DNA of 64,000 nt, from contig CP136063.1 in the NCBI GenBank assembly GCA_032622095.1, positions 78,163,980-78,227,979 on the forward strand, given 5' to 3'. The DNA is from Siphonodentalium dalli. Taxonomy: Eukaryota; Mollusca; Scaphopoda; Gadilida; Siphonodentaliidae. The translations under genes were made by a program, and so were the position numbers. Shown one piece after another: positions 1-11,175 of the stretch (its first letter is position 1; each line of letters starts with the position of its first letter). Below the pieces are notes generated by a model. The model ran no database searches. It had not been told where the DNA came from and worked only from the letters and a program-made list of their open reading frames with translations.

Positions 1-61
1 TATTTTTTATCTCGGTGTCCCCTGAGTCTAGGCCATTAGTTCCAGCTGATGCACTGACTGG

Positions 62-1147
62 TAGAGATGGGCGGTTAACCGTGGAATCAGTTCGATTTCG
101 GTTGTCGGGAAAAACCGGAAATGACAACCGTGGTAAGTTGGGAAAACCCGTAGTTTCGGTTATCACAACTTCCTGTAATCATGGCAGAGCACGACGAACA
201 AACGAGTCCTGTGTGGAAATATTTTTCTAAGAAAGATAAGAAATTAAGTGTGCCGCCTGTAATATATGCAGAAAGGAGTTCGCATGGTGAAATCGCGCGA
301 CGAATTAATTACGTTGCTTCCGTGTACACCTATTTTCGCCGTATTAAACACAACACAAGTCAGTTTATTTCTCATGATCTTTTAATCATTAAGGCCGTAC
401 AAATACTCTGAAAGGTGAATTTGATAATGAGGATACGATATCAAAAGGTATCAATCATTGTTACCCGCATTCCCTATTAGTTTTTATCACTGTTTGGATG
501 TTAAATCGTCAAATATATTTGTGCGCCGTTGATTAAAAATGTTATGCCGGAATCGGAGCCGGAATGAATTATACCGTTTGTCGGTAAACTGTTGAGAAAT
601 AGCACTCATTCAGGTGACTTGTATTGGATGCATGTATAGTGTGTACAGTATTATGTTCCCTAAATATGTTAATAGGCATATAGCCAGATAATGTGATTGA
701 GAGATTCTAGTCATGTTTTATTTTCATTTTGTTTATTTCAAATTTTATTTTTCAAATCATAACTATACACATATATCTAGTCACACACATTAGTTTTATG
801 CCAATATAAATGATCATTATATTATTTCACACTTATGATCATGATGCTGAATTGCAGTCATACACAATACACAGACTCACTTGCATTCTAGCACTGCCAC
901 TCGACATGGACATTAACAATATACATGTAATAGTAACAATATGATACATAATTTACAATTATAAAAGGACATGTACCTCACAAGTTATGGTAATAAAATT
1001 GGTGTATTTTCTTTGTAATATGATGAAGCATAATTAGATTTTGTTCACATTAGTCATTTTTATTAATAAAAACCGAAACCGAGACTCAACTCTTTTCCCA
1101 CAACCGAAACCGAAACCGAGGCAAATTTTCACAACCGCCCATCTCTA
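62..1147 (+). mobile_element. hAT-type DNA transposon, internally deleted
   Basis: Terminal inverted repeats are TAGAGATGGGCGGTT (62-76) and its complement (1133-1147). A perfect 8-bp target duplication, CTGACTGG, is at 54-61 and 1148-1155. TIR type and TSD length are those of hAT elements. The right end repeats CCGAAACCGA words. The interior holds a decayed BED-finger ORF and then AT-rich DNA, so the element is a non-autonomous derivative. Confidence 0.92.
181..400 (+). pseudogene. Remnant of hAT transposase N-terminus (BED zinc finger)
   Basis: The ATG at 181 opens 76 codons with SPVWKYFSKKDKKLSV, the usual start of a BED zinc finger in hAT transposases. The expected C-x2-C is lost (PPVIYAE) and the later HxxxH region is not convincing. 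The rest of the transposase (RNase H-like and dimerisation domains) is missing. It lies inside the hAT element 62-1147, which supports the call. Confidence 0.65.
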
Positions 1148-1674
1148 CTGACTGGTGTGCTCAGAGTTTTCCATTGTTTAAAGATGCATATCCCAAATTA
1201 ACGCTCCCAAATTACTATTTCTTTGACTTCGGGGGCAAAAAATATTTGAGTCGAGTCGAGGAACTCACCCATATCAAAGCTCAGAGTGATCATATATAGA
1301 TTTTTGAAATTGTGATTTCTCGAGATATGTACTTATTTGTGGCCTGGAAAAAATTTGTCAAAGCAACGGTCTTGGACAAAATTGCGGATGAAGATGGTTA
1401 ACTTTAAAATCAAGTGGTAATACGGCCAAATTTTGTGATATTCAAGTGATAATATGGCCATATTGATGATATCGGGACTGTCTGATCGGATTGAGTGCCT
1501 TTAACAATTTCTATACTAAATACGAGTATCCCTCAGTCTTTGATCACTTATTAGTTTATGGTTTAATGACCTTTTATACCATGATCACATACCAGTACTC
1601 TACAAACACTATTAATTGTCATTGTGAAAAAAAAGTTTTTAATCGCCTCTGTGGGTATAAAGAGCAAAGTGATA
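1148..1674. repeat. R550 repeat fragment and unrecognised DNA
   Basis: From about 1200 to 1470 this matches, in inverted orientation, copies at 3735-4000, 37890-38130 and 57180-57320. Shared words include TATTTCTTTGACTTCGGGGG, CAAAGCTCAGAGTGATCA and GCGGATGAAGATGG. Class unknown. No gene seen. Confidence 0.6.
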
Positions 1675-1676
1675 TA

Positions 1677-1835
1677 CAGTAATGCTCTAAATAATCAACT
1701 CCTTGACCAAAGCAGAATTATGGGTAATTTTTCAGGATTTAGTCGGAAATATGGCTTGTTGCCATTCATCGGAAAGCTATCCGATGTCAACCTTTTCTGC
1801 TGTGGTTAAGGAGTCGATTATTTAGAGCATTACTG
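1677..1835. mobile_element. PalTA palindromic MITE (imperfect right arm)
   Basis: Starts CAGTAATGCTCTAAATAATC and ends with the complement; the dinucleotide TA flanks both ends (1675-1676, 1836-1837). This is the first of about 22 copies of a TA-targeted (Tc1/mariner-like) foldback family. Full copies are about 180-260 bp and almost perfect hairpins. This one has lost part of the central arm. Confidence 0.9.
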
Positions 1836-1869
1836 TACCTGCAGTGCTGTAGGGATTATTTAATTAAGT

Positions 1870-2575
1870 CTCTTTGAAAAGCCGATGAAAATCCTAACAG
1901 ATGTACCTCTCTAGAAGCATCCATTATATCTCATTTCTACAATGATGTTGCATTCTCAACATGACTTAAAAAACCATTTCCAAATATGGAGTGCATTCCT
2001 GGCGTAGTAAATGTTTGTGAGAATCGTAGTATTTAGAAATAGTTACAATTACAATAAAATGCGAAAGAATAATCATGAATACCCTGCTAGACAAAACAAG
2101 TGTCCACTTAACTGCGGTGCGGTTAGCGTTGCCACCACGGCCGAAATGCAATTACACCACGGTTCCACCGGCTAAATACAGTTGGGCCGCGGTGTAATCG
2201 CCATTTGGCATGGTGTAGTTGCCATGGTGTACTTTCATCAAACTGAAAAAAGACAATACAAATCAAAAATCTAACCACAGTGTACATATGTACATGCCAT
2301 TCGGCCGCGAGGGTAGTTGCCTTTCGGCCACAGTGAATTTGCCGTTTGGCCGCAGTGTACTTGCCGTTTGGCCGCGGTGTTCAACTGCAGTTACAAACTC
2401 TGACACCGCGGCCGAACGGCAAATACACCGCGGTGCCAATGGACACTTGTTTTGTCCAGCGGGGTATCATTGACTGATAAAAACTTGAAGATGATGTCTC
2501 CTATATTGCGATGAGTAAAATGAGTATGGATATATCGCCTGTATGTTCAGTTTTACAAAATTAGTTGTGTTTGGC
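1870..2575 (-). repeat. R450 repeat, inverted copy, split by a TA-flanked element
   Basis: Read on the minus strand it matches 21975-22426 and 24222-24594 (shared words AATGCACTCCATATTTGGAA, TACGATTCTCACAAACATTT, ATATAGGAGACATCATCTTC). It is interrupted at 2082-2464 by another element. The intact copy has about 36-bp terminal inverted repeats, so R450 is a DNA-transposon-like MITE. Confidence 0.75.
2082..2464. mobile_element. TA-flanked MITE with 24-bp inverted ends
   Basis: Ends are CCCTGCTAGACAAAACAAG and the complement of CCCCGCTGGACAAAACAAG, with TSD TA deduced by comparing with the unfilled R450 copy at 22230. The interior has iterated GGCCGCGGTGTA / GCCATTTGGC words in both orientations. 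No coding capacity. Confidence 0.85.
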
Positions 2576-3560
2576 TATGCATGCAGGGGGGAGTCAGAAA
2601 AAATTTGCAGGCACATATGATTTTTGACTTAAGACCCTTGTTGGGACTCACCCACCCCCGCGTCCAATGTTTTTTCCATTTTCAGCAGTTTTTTCCGACC
2701 ATTTTTGGACACCCTTTTCAAAGAGACTGTATAGGGACTACAATGTTCATGCTACGTTACAATAGGACTGTGGGAAAATATAGTTCCAAGTTGACAAGTT
2801 CCCAGTTGACAAGTTTGGGATTTGATAAATTTGTCAATTAAACTACTAAACCTCATGTAAACATCAGAGTGATAGATGACGTAACATACTGTTGTGTCCA
2901 ATTATCTTTTGCTTACTCACCTAATAGTGCCAAAGACTAGTGTATTCTATTTTTTATAATTGCCAATAAGGCCAAGCCAATATTATAGCCTGGTTTAGGA
3001 ACATTTTCGTGGGGAATAAATGAAGGATGGGGAAAACAATGAATTTTTTTTTTATCACCACCCCAACATTTTAAAAACTGAACCTCTATAATTAATTTCA
3101 GAAAATTGATATGTTTTGTTCATATTATAAAAATAAACTAATGTTATTTCTTCTCGTAAAAAAAAGTTTAAATTAAACTAAATTGTGGAAAAGAAGGAGA
3201 AAACAAAAGCAAATACTCTGCAATCAAATATTTTATTCACCAAATGCTGCCAAATGCTGAAAAATAATATTCTCAGTCAATATGATCTAAACCAAACTGA
3301 ATAGTGGGGTTCTTTTTTGCAATATGGAGAAAAAGTTTTAGGATGGGTTCATACACCAGGCATTTAAATAGATCATGCCATGAATCTATTCTCTGGCTTA
3401 TTTCTCTGGAGAAATATATAAGAGAATAAATTGGCCTAACAAATTTTAAATTATTTTTTATAATTGTTAAAAAATGTAAGAAATATTGAAAAAAAATATA
3501 TAAAGTTGTTAAAGAATGTAAGAAATAATGATAACAAAAATGATAAAAATTGTTAAAGGT
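2576..3560. other. AT-rich DNA, no gene recognised
   Basis: Mostly unique AT-rich sequence. From 3330 to 3450 it has a decayed R250 start (CATGCCATGAATCTATTCTC) and a broken piece of the TTAA-family hairpin (ATATATAAGAGAATAAATTG). Confidence 0.5.
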
Positions 3561-4015
3561 ACCCAATCCAATCAGAAGGTTTCCATACCATCAAGATACA
3601 ACAACAACAAAAACATTTTGTTCAAAATATGCTTTAGTTATCAGAATCAATTTATTGCAACAAAATAATGCTTAACCACTGTCAACTATGGTACGTATCA
3701 AATTCCCCAAAACTTGTTATTTATCAACATTTTGTTCATCAAAACATGGCCGTATTATCACTAAAGTATTAAAAAAAATTACCGTATTACCACTTGATTT
3801 CAGAGTTATCCGTCTTCATCCGCAATTTTGTCCGAGATCCTCCGTTTGACCACGTGTTCTGGGCCACATATTCGTACACATCTCGAGAAATAACAAACTT
3901 CAAAAATTGATATCTGATCACTCTGAGCTTTGATGGGTGGGTGCTCGACTTGAATCAAATATTTTTTACCCCCGAAGCCAAAGAAATAGTAATTTAGGAT
4001 TGAGTACCTTTAAAG
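3560..4015 (-). repeat. R550 dispersed repeat
   Basis: Matches 37565-38160 along most of its length (CAACAACAA tract, AATCAATTTATTG, TATCTGATCACTCTGAGCTT, GAAGCCAAAGAAATAGTAA), with further fragments at 1200-1470 and 57175-57325. No ORF. Class unknown. Confidence 0.7.
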
Positions 4016-4430
4016 AATGTAAGAAAAATGATAAAAATGATAAAATTGTTAAAGAATATAAGAAAAAATGATCTAGCTAATAAATTGATGTAGCCTAATT
4101 AGTAGATGATGAAACAACATGATACTCATTACTGTACTAATAAGCTGTAGGTGAGAATTGTCTGTGTCCTGGTGTAACAATGTGTTTTCATGCGGCGAGG
4201 AATTCCTCCCATACTAGTCGACATTCCTGATTGATTTCCAATATGCCTGAACTATGCATTTCTATTATGTTTTAGTTATTCATCAGACAGACAGACCAGA
4301 CATTAGTACAGACGGGTCTACAGCACTCTTGAGTCTTAAGTTAAATTCTCTTCTGTGATTGGATTTAATATATTTACCAGTCAAGAGTACAGGTAAGTTC
4401 TGTTTCTATCCACTCATTAAAAATTAGAGC
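4016..4430. other. No gene recognised
   Basis: AT-rich DNA with the short motif GTTAAAGAATGTAAGAAAAA, which also occurs between the hairpins of TTAA-1 elements, so part may be transposon-derived. Confidence 0.4.
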
Positions 4431-4775
4431 ATGCCATGAATCTCTACTCTGGCTGCAGTCAACATAAATTTCGACTCAGTATATCATATAAATTCATCTG
4501 ATATTATAATTATTACGGAGATGTTTACGTCGACTGCTCTGGCTGATGCATGTAGAGATCTTATTCCAGCAGTACAAAACCTGGGAACTTTTTGAAGTTT
4601 TGACAGGGAACCTTATACAGTTGAAACAATATATAACGTGGGGGGGGGGGATATATTTCTTAAATAATATCTGTTCTTTAATAATGTACTTCACTATAGG
4701 TGAATGTCCCATCTCAAAATTGCATGTTTTTCTGTGACATTTGTGAGCCGACATTGCAATAAACATTGAATTAAT
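4431..4775 (+). repeat. R250 dispersed repeat
   Basis: Shares ATGCCATGAATCTCTACTCT, GTACAAAACCTGGGAAC and TTTTGACAGGGAACCTTA with 8375-8545, 22868-23060, 23932-24167 (inverted), 42147-42222 and 49718-49780. It includes an 11-base G run at about 4640. Class unknown. Confidence 0.65.
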
Positions 4776-5118
4776 TACCCATGAGAAATTCCATAATTGT
4801 CAGCAAAGCAAATCCCCCCCTCACATATATTGCATCCTCTATCAAGAATCCTGAGGCCGTTTTGGAGGTATATTCAGTGTTTTAATTTACTGATAGAGTG
4901 AGGTAATGTTGACCCTGCTGAGTGCTTGAATGCTTCAGTGAGTACCATTTGTGCACAGGTATAGTGCTCAATTATAAAGTCACAAAACCGATTGAGCATA
5001 GAAAGCTCATGTTTAGAACAGCTTATAGCTTAAGTCTTGCATTTAACCAGAGATATCTCTGATTTAACCCCGTATCGCTGCTAAGACTTAGAGGCAGCCT
5101 GCGCCCTCCAAGCCTGCA
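4776..5118. other. No gene recognised
   Basis: No ORF or repeat family identified here. Confidence 0.4.
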
Positions 5119-5240
5119 AATACTGTGACTGTCATTTGCAGAATGAAGTCCCCAGAGGGTGAATTTAGGGATGATATCCTGCATAGCAGGCTAGCATCAC
5201 CAAATTCACCGTCTAGGGATCTCATTCTGCTTAGGCCGTC
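5119..5240. mobile_element. hAT-8L fragment
   Basis: Contains CATTTGCAGAATGAAGTCCC, AGAGGGTGAATTTAG, a 'CATAGCAGGCTAGCATCACC' centre and the complementary arm, as in the hAT-8 family (full copies 20411, 29621, 47169, 50009). Only one hairpin unit is present. Confidence 0.7.
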
Positions 5241-5256
5241 GATATAGCGCTGAACA

Positions 5257-5437
5257 CAGTAATGCCCTAAGTAATCGACTCCTTAACCACATAATTATGG
5301 GTAACCTTGTTGCCATTCATCAGAAAGCCCTCAGTGAGAGCTTTCAGACGAATGGCAACCAGCCATATTTCCGAATAAATCCTGAAAAGTTACCCATAAT
5401 TCTGTGGTTAAGGAGGCGATTACTTAGAGCATTACTG
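5257..5437. mobile_element. PalTA palindromic MITE
   Basis: CAGTAATGCCCTAAGTAATC at the left, the complement at the right. The left arm has an internal deletion that removes the AGGATTTAGTCGGAAATATG segment still present (diverged) in the right arm. Confidence 0.88.
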
Positions 5438-5640
5438 TATATGTTTTGTTTCTTATATTTTTTGATAATTTTGAGATTATTTCAATCGTGTCGCTTTGAA
5501 TTGCACATTTCGTCCACGGGAAGAACATCTAAAGATGTCTTTGCTCTGAAACATTTATGGGACCCAATCATTATCTTCGAAGTGGAATTTTTTAAATAAT
5601 CAATGCGTCTTTCTTGTACATATAATCATATTGCTCGATA
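5438..5640 (+). repeat. Dispersed repeat shared with 62.81-63.08 kb
   Basis: ATGTTTTGTTTCTTA, TTTGAGATT and GCTCTGAAACATTTATGG recur in the same order on the minus strand at about 62810-63080. A short frame reads MFCFL...RLF...CRF in both. It may be a decayed coding or retroposon fragment; no family recognised. Confidence 0.45.
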
Positions 5641-6032
5641 GTTCAGGTATTTATCAACCTATTTTGATACTTGGAAACATTCAAAAGAGATTATTGTAAG
5701 ATGTATTTTGGTGCGCCAACATCCATGTAGCTTTAAAATTCTGGGATTCATCATTATTTAAGACTGCGTTGAGATGGGTTTAATATTTAAGTTATACCAA
5801 AGTAGATTCATTTTCTAATTTATCACTTAATATTATTCCAGTGTTTAATATACTTTTCTAACTGAAGCAAAATCTCACATGCAAGTTTCCAAGTAGAACA
5901 CAAAGGTTTTATACTTTAATTCTAGCTTTATTTTTGAAAGAAATATTCCAGCTTTATTTTTGAAAGAAACATAAAAAGCATTATTTCTGTCATTTGTCAT
6001 GAAGCTCCAAATTAAGTGAGTGAGGTCCAACC
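5641..6032. other. No gene recognised
   Basis: AT-rich. A local duplication of TTCTAGCTTTATTTTTGAAAG-like sequence lies at about 5920-5970. Confidence 0.4.
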
Positions 6033-6034
6033 TA

Positions 6035-6218
6035 CAGTAATGCTCTAATTAATCGACTCCTTAACCACAGCAGAATTATGGTTAACTTTTCAGGATTTAG
6101 TCGGAAATATGGCTTGTTGCCATTCATCGGAAAGCTCAAGCCATATTTCCAACTAAATCCTGAAAAGTTACCCATAATTACGCTGTGGTTAAGGAGTCGA
6201 TTAATTAGAGCATTATTG
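6035..6218. mobile_element. PalTA palindromic MITE
   Basis: CAGTAATGCTCTAATTAATC ... complement ending ATTATTG, flanked by TA. Both arms contain TCAGGATTTAGTCGGAAATA or its complement. Confidence 0.92.
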
Positions 6219-6324
6219 TACATGTACCTGTATTGTCAGGTTGTATTACCCATGTCTCGGTTACATACATGATACACCCTCTGCTCTATGGCACTCTACT
6301 TAGGTGATAATTCTGCTTCTTTTT

Positions 6325-6530
6325 ACCCTTTCATGACGGGAGCTGCGCTGGTGCAGCATTAGAAACCCTGTGCCAGTACATTATCTTATATATATACAAG
6401 TCTCCCAGTCTCCCATAGGGAATCTCGCATATATAAGAGAATGCACTGGCTTACAAGATCAAGATACATATTCTTAGGCCAATGCATTCTCTTATATATG
6501 CGAGGCACCCTATGGGCAGACGGCACAGGT
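6325..6530. mobile_element. TTAA-3 element, right end decayed
   Basis: Begins CCCTTTCATGACGGGAGC, followed by the double hairpin GCATTCTCTTATATATGCGA / complement. The flank is TTTA rather than TTAA at the left. Related to the full element 51997-52425. Confidence 0.75.
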
Positions 6531-6618
6531 TTAGCTATGGAATGAATATGATACCTTAACACATGAAATTATCATCGTTTACTTGTTCATTGGATCAAAA
6601 CTAAAGTTGTATTTGTAA

Positions 6619-7000
6619 ACATTAAAGTGATGTGAAACACTCTGGTAGGGTGATCAAATAAAAATAGAGAATAATATTGTTCAAAGTAGTAATTTTTACA
6701 AATATTATATCCAAATTGACAACACGCACCGTCATTCTTTTATATTAATTAAATGCAGTCACTCTTGATGGCGAAATCATTTTCGTTAGTTTATCGCCGA
6801 TAGATGCGTCCCGAATCCAGTAGTAGATATTTACAATTGAGCGTAGTTCAGAAGTTGTGTTCTTAGAGCTGTACGGTCGATTTGCTTCAGATTTTCGCCG
6901 ATGCTATAGTAGAATGCTAAAATTTCTCAAGTTGGCATAGCACCTGGTTACTCACTGATCAGTTTCACGCACCCGAACAAGTACATAATATGTCTTTAAG
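6619..7000 (+). repeat. R400 dispersed repeat
   Basis: Begins AAAGTGATGTGAAACACTC and ends CAAGTACATAATATGTCTTT. Copies at 20874-21625, 40603-40975, 50264-50545 and 56349-56722 align over about 390 bp. Conserved core words are TTAGTTTATCGCCGAT, GCGTCCCGAATC and TTTACAATTGAGCGTAGTTC. No inverted ends and no ORF; the class (SINE-like or other) is unclear. Confidence 0.8.
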
Positions 7001-8153
7001 AGTATTATTTATTCTATAAATATGTACTAGTATGAAGTACCATTTTCTGCCCCAGTTTGTGGAAAATTTTGTGGTGGGAGGGGGTGTACTTTTCTAGTGG
7101 CAGAAGCTCCGGTTGACTAGTATCTCAGATGCAAAATTATTTAATACATGTGTACTGAAAGTTTAGGAAAGAGATATCCCTTCTTTAACACATAAAGAAG
7201 CTAGCACCTACTGGAGTAGGTGGATAATAAAGTGACCCATTGGATGGACTGGACACATGCCTAAGAGTGAATTAAATGGTTATAAATCTGGTGTGTCAAC
7301 ATTTCTATAGCTGTTAATTCCTGTGTGATACCATTATATGGGGGATAATAGTGAACATGTCAGGAACACCATTAATTTGTTTTCCTCAGGTCTGCATTGA
7401 CCTTTTAAAATAAATTCGCTGACTTCCTGTCAGGGGAAGGGATTTTTTGTCTGCCACTAAATCGCTTGCAAAGCACAGGGCCACCAGTGGTATTACAATC
7501 GAAGTGCTTTTTGATGGGGTTTGTAATGTAGTGGGAACATTGATTTTTATGTCTTAATGGATTTTTGGGAGATATTATGGAGAGCCATTCTATTTGTTGT
7601 GTGATTGTGAAAAGTAATCAATTTTGTGTCAGAGGTCTTATCATTGACATCGCTTGAATGGTTCCTTCTTTATAATTTCCCCATTTCTATGAATAGCGAT
7701 GAATACTATTCATTGTTACGGCATATTAACTGCTCGAATCTATATTAATATTATTTGATTGATTGCATGTGAATTTCTTGACAATTTCACAGACTCTTTA
7801 ATTCTTTCCACTAGCTGTTACACGCACTGTAGTACCTATAAATAATTAAATATTCACAAAGAGATTATTCTGCTACCATAATGTCATCTGTTTGAAACAT
7901 CAATTGTATTCAATAGAAACATATTAATAAAGCCATACTTTATGTACTAAAATCTCGCTGAAAACTTGCTGAAGCTCGCTACATGTATGCTACACAAATA
8001 TCAAGATTGCTAAAACTTGTTAAAATTATGTTAACTTGCCAATGTTAATTAATATCTGGCTAAGAATTTGGTGAAAGGTTCATTTAAATAAATAGAATAT
8101 GTGCTAAAGTCTTGCTATTACTTATACATCTTATACACATACATGTATTTGTA
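7001..8153. other. No gene recognised
   Basis: About 1.15 kb of apparently unique AT-rich DNA without supported ORFs or repeat matches inside the window. Confidence 0.45.
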
Positions 8154-8325
8154 TTAACCCATTCATGATGGGAGCTGCGGTGGTGTTAAAGATCCTGTGC
8201 TATAGTGCATTCTCTTATATATGCGAGTCTCCCTTAGGAATATATAAGAGAATTTCTCTGGCTCACACGTTCAAGGCCAATGCTTTCTCTTACATACATA
8301 TATGTGAGGCGCCCTATGGGGATGT
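8154..8325. mobile_element. TTAA-3 element, truncated
   Basis: TTAA at 8154-8157, then CCCATTCATGATGGGAGC and the two hairpins. The right terminal repeat is lost. Confidence 0.7.
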
Positions 8326-8374
8326 TTAATAGAATCCCACTTACTATAGTACCTATTTTATATGGAAGTATAGT

Positions 8375-8545
8375 TAGATCATTCCATGAAACTCTACTCT
8401 GGCTAAGGCCAATAGAGATCAATCATAATCCGCCAGTTCAAAACCTTGGTAGTTTTTTAAGGGAACCTTATAAAGTGGAAAAAATAATGCTGGGAATATA
8501 TATATTTACGTGACTTTTGAGAGCTGATTGCGCGATAAATATTTA
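8375..8545 (+). repeat. R250 copy
   Basis: Has TCCATGAAACTCTACTCTGG, TTCAAAACCTTGG and GGGAACCTTATAAAGT in the same order as the 4431 copy. Confidence 0.6.
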
Positions 8546-9478
8546 TTTACTTTCGATTGGAGTTTGCTGGTTTGCAAAACAGGTCAATCCGGTTCACAAA
8601 TAGGGTCAAGCTCTCCCTGCATAACCATAACGCTCGCTGTTTAATATTGGGGACCGACTTTGGCCCGTATATGCTGCAGTTGCGTAGGATATAAATTGCT
8701 TCGGAAGGGAGAGTTATTTCTGAAAAACATATCCACTATAAGAACTGTTGGCGCAAACATTGTATTTTGATAGATGTAATTAATCTAATAATATAATTAT
8801 ACCATCCCTATATTTTGCCAATGTTATGGTTATTAATATATACAGTGTATAAGATTTTGGCTTTATGGGTCATGTATGACATGTTGTCCATATAATCAAG
8901 TCAGGATTTAAGTTTTTCCCTCATCAATATACTCTGGACAATAGACGATAACGGAGTAATTATTTTCTTCCTGTAACTAATTTAATTCCCTCTGTAATGA
9001 ATGGACATCAATTTTGCGTCACTGCAGGCAAACAACCGATTTCTGTGGAGACGTCCTCATCCGTCTTAACACTCCGAATTAATAGAATAACGCCTTTTTA
9101 GGCGAAAAAATGGATTAGTCTGTCGAAACTGCTTTATTTGGATGCCAAATTAGGGCCTGGTTGACAAACGGAACATAATAGGGGTCCCATTTTATCCCAA
9201 TTCGATAGGACCTCTAGATAAATCAATCGCAATTATTTTTCATGCCCTGGGCTAATTCTTTTATCACAAAAACTCATTTCCCAGACCCTATGTCATATGT
9301 TAAATTAGAAAAGAACGCTTTAGAAATTGTGTGTCAAGAGGCAGGATGGAGTCGGGGCCACGGATTTATGTTATTTCATTTTCTACAGTTCCAATTTATG
9401 CAACAAATATAAAGTGAATGTCAGACTTTTAAGTACGTCTCTTTAATAACCATTTCATTCCTGATTGGAATCTCTTAT
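8546..9478. other. No gene recognised
   Basis: AT-rich, no ORF of note, no repeat match seen. Confidence 0.4.
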
Positions 9479-9482
9479 TTAA

Positions 9483-9864
9483 CCCTTTACCCAACAGAAG
9501 GGCCCTGTGCCAATGCATTCTCTTATATATGCGAGTCGACCATAGGTCGCCTCGCATATATAAGAGAATGCATTGGCTTAACACATTAAAAATTATAAAA
9601 TTGTTAAAGAATGTAAGAAAAAATGGTAAAAAAAGATTTTTTTTAGGCCAATGCATTCTCTTATATATGCGAGGCGACCTATGGTCGACTCGCATATATA
9701 AGATAATGCATTGGCACAGGGCATAACTGTAACTATCACAATGTGGCCAAGGAGCCGGTTCCAATGATATCCATATTTGTATGGTTCTATTGAGACAGAC
9801 CGAAGATATTTTAGGCTGTTGAAGCTTTATTTGGCCGGTTTTGGCCGTTTTGTTGGGTAAAGGG
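9483..9864. mobile_element. TTAA-1 element (piggyBac-like MITE)
   Basis: Flanked by TTAA at 9479-9482 and 9865-9868, with ends CCCTTTACCCAACA and its complement. Holds two hairpins built from CCAATGCATTCTCTTATATA and TATATGCGAG with a GTCGACC/GGTCGC loop, joined by the linker GTTAAAGAATGTAAGAAAAA. The arm next to one end carries ATATCTTCGGTCTGTCTC-like sequence (here in complement). TTAA duplication and CCC start are the piggyBac hallmark; no transposase is present. Confidence 0.93.
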
Positions 9865-9868
9865 TTAA

Positions 9869-10395
9869 GGTGTTTCCACGCCTGATGATCAGCTACTGGT
9901 ATGCCAGGAGGTGGAAAGTTTAGATGGAACTACACAGAAAACTGAATAATTGTTATGCTAGTACACTTCATGAAGGAATCTATGCTATATGAAGACCACA
10001 TGAAGCATAATTTATAACAATACAAATGTCAAAAAGATGACTTTCAACAATAATTTTAGAAGGGAAATGTTTGGGAAGAGCGTTCTCAGCAAGTATACAA
10101 ATTGAGTGGAAATGAATATCTGCCATAAAAACTACATGATCTGAACAAGTAAAAGGTTTGAATGGAAATTTAATTGAGCTCAATACTGCTTCAAGAATCT
10201 CAACATTTTGTTTGGTGTGTGCTGGAAAATGATGAACATCCATTTTGCAACTAATTGAGCATCGATGCTGAAGTCGCGTTGCTCGCATCGCCGTCTGAAT
10301 AGCCCTTTACCGGCAATACCGTGTAGGCAGAGGCATGTCAGAAAGTAGGAAAATATTCCACTATTGCTCTAAAACAACAAATTTCACACTAAATA
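9869..10395. other. No gene recognised; one open frame on the minus strand
   Basis: A 102-codon frame (9980-10288, minus) has no recognisable domain and no support as an exon. It is recorded only because its composition is not low complexity. Confidence 0.3.
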
Positions 10396-10575
10396 CAATA
10401 ATGCCCTAAATAATCGACTCCTTAATCAGAGCAGAATTATGGGTAATTTTTCAGGATTTAGTCGGAAATATGGCTTGTTGCCATTCATCGGAAAGTGCCA
10501 TATTTCCGACTAAATCCTGAAAAGATACCCATAATTCTGATGTGGTTAAGGAGTCGATTATTTAGGGTATTATTG
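10396..10575. mobile_element. PalTA palindromic MITE
   Basis: CAATAATGCCCTAAATAATC to complement, TA on both sides. Arms include the AGGATTTAGTCGGAAATATG word. Near-complete. Confidence 0.92.
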
Positions 10576-10689
10576 TACTTGTTCCAGAACAAGCACAACT
10601 AAAATGTGGTCTGGAATTTCCAAATGATGTTGTGTCAAGTATGAAATATCCAACTATTGATAATTTTGACCAAAGTTGGAGGGTGCCCT

Positions 10690-11175
10690 GCTTTCTTGTT
10701 ATTCCATTTACTCGAATAAAGTGGATTACTCTAGAATATTCAAGAATATTCTTGCTTTATTCAAGTTATTCCAGTCTAAAATGTATTCCTGATACTAAAC
10801 ATGAATAAACTGGAATAAACAGGATTTGTGAGAATACAATGTAAAATCTGTAAGTTTTACTAATTCTTTATCTAGAATAAACATGATTAAACAAGAATGT
10901 TGTGACATTGTGATAAATTAGAGAAGAATAACCTTGAATAATCTGGAATATTTTTTGTTTCAGCCAAGTATGAGACTATAATAAGCATGCATAAACAGGA
11001 ATTTTTTACTATATTGTGCAACAAAGTTAAAATATTCTACTATTTTCATGTTTATTCTATTCAACTTTTATTCCAGTTTATTCATATAGTGCCTATATAC
11101 CATTCTAGAATATTCTTGGAACATTATTCCATAATAATCTGGAATAATTCATGAATATTCTCTAATAATTCCTGG
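10690..11175. repeat. AT-rich stretch with iterated GGAATAA / TATTCTAG words
   Basis: Dozens of GAATAA, CTGGAATAA, ATTCTAGAATA and complementary words, irregularly spaced, suggest a decayed satellite or a foldback element. No regular period could be fixed by eye. Confidence 0.5.

Noticed and set aside
5297-5599. Frames with GNFSGFSRKYGLLPFIGKL or NGNKPYFRLNPEKLPIIL peptides (many places)
   Set aside because: These are the two strands of the PalTA palindrome, repeated wherever the MITE occurs; not genes.
9429-9764. Open frames with MRVDHRSPRIYKRMHW-type peptides (also near 62.5 kb)
   Set aside because: They are translations of the shared TTAA hairpin on either strand. Both strands are open by symmetry, and no conservation beyond the DNA palindrome is seen.
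9980-10288. 102-codon minus-strand frame as a gene
   Set aside because: No recognised motif, no splice signals or conservation evidence; kept only as an open frame note.
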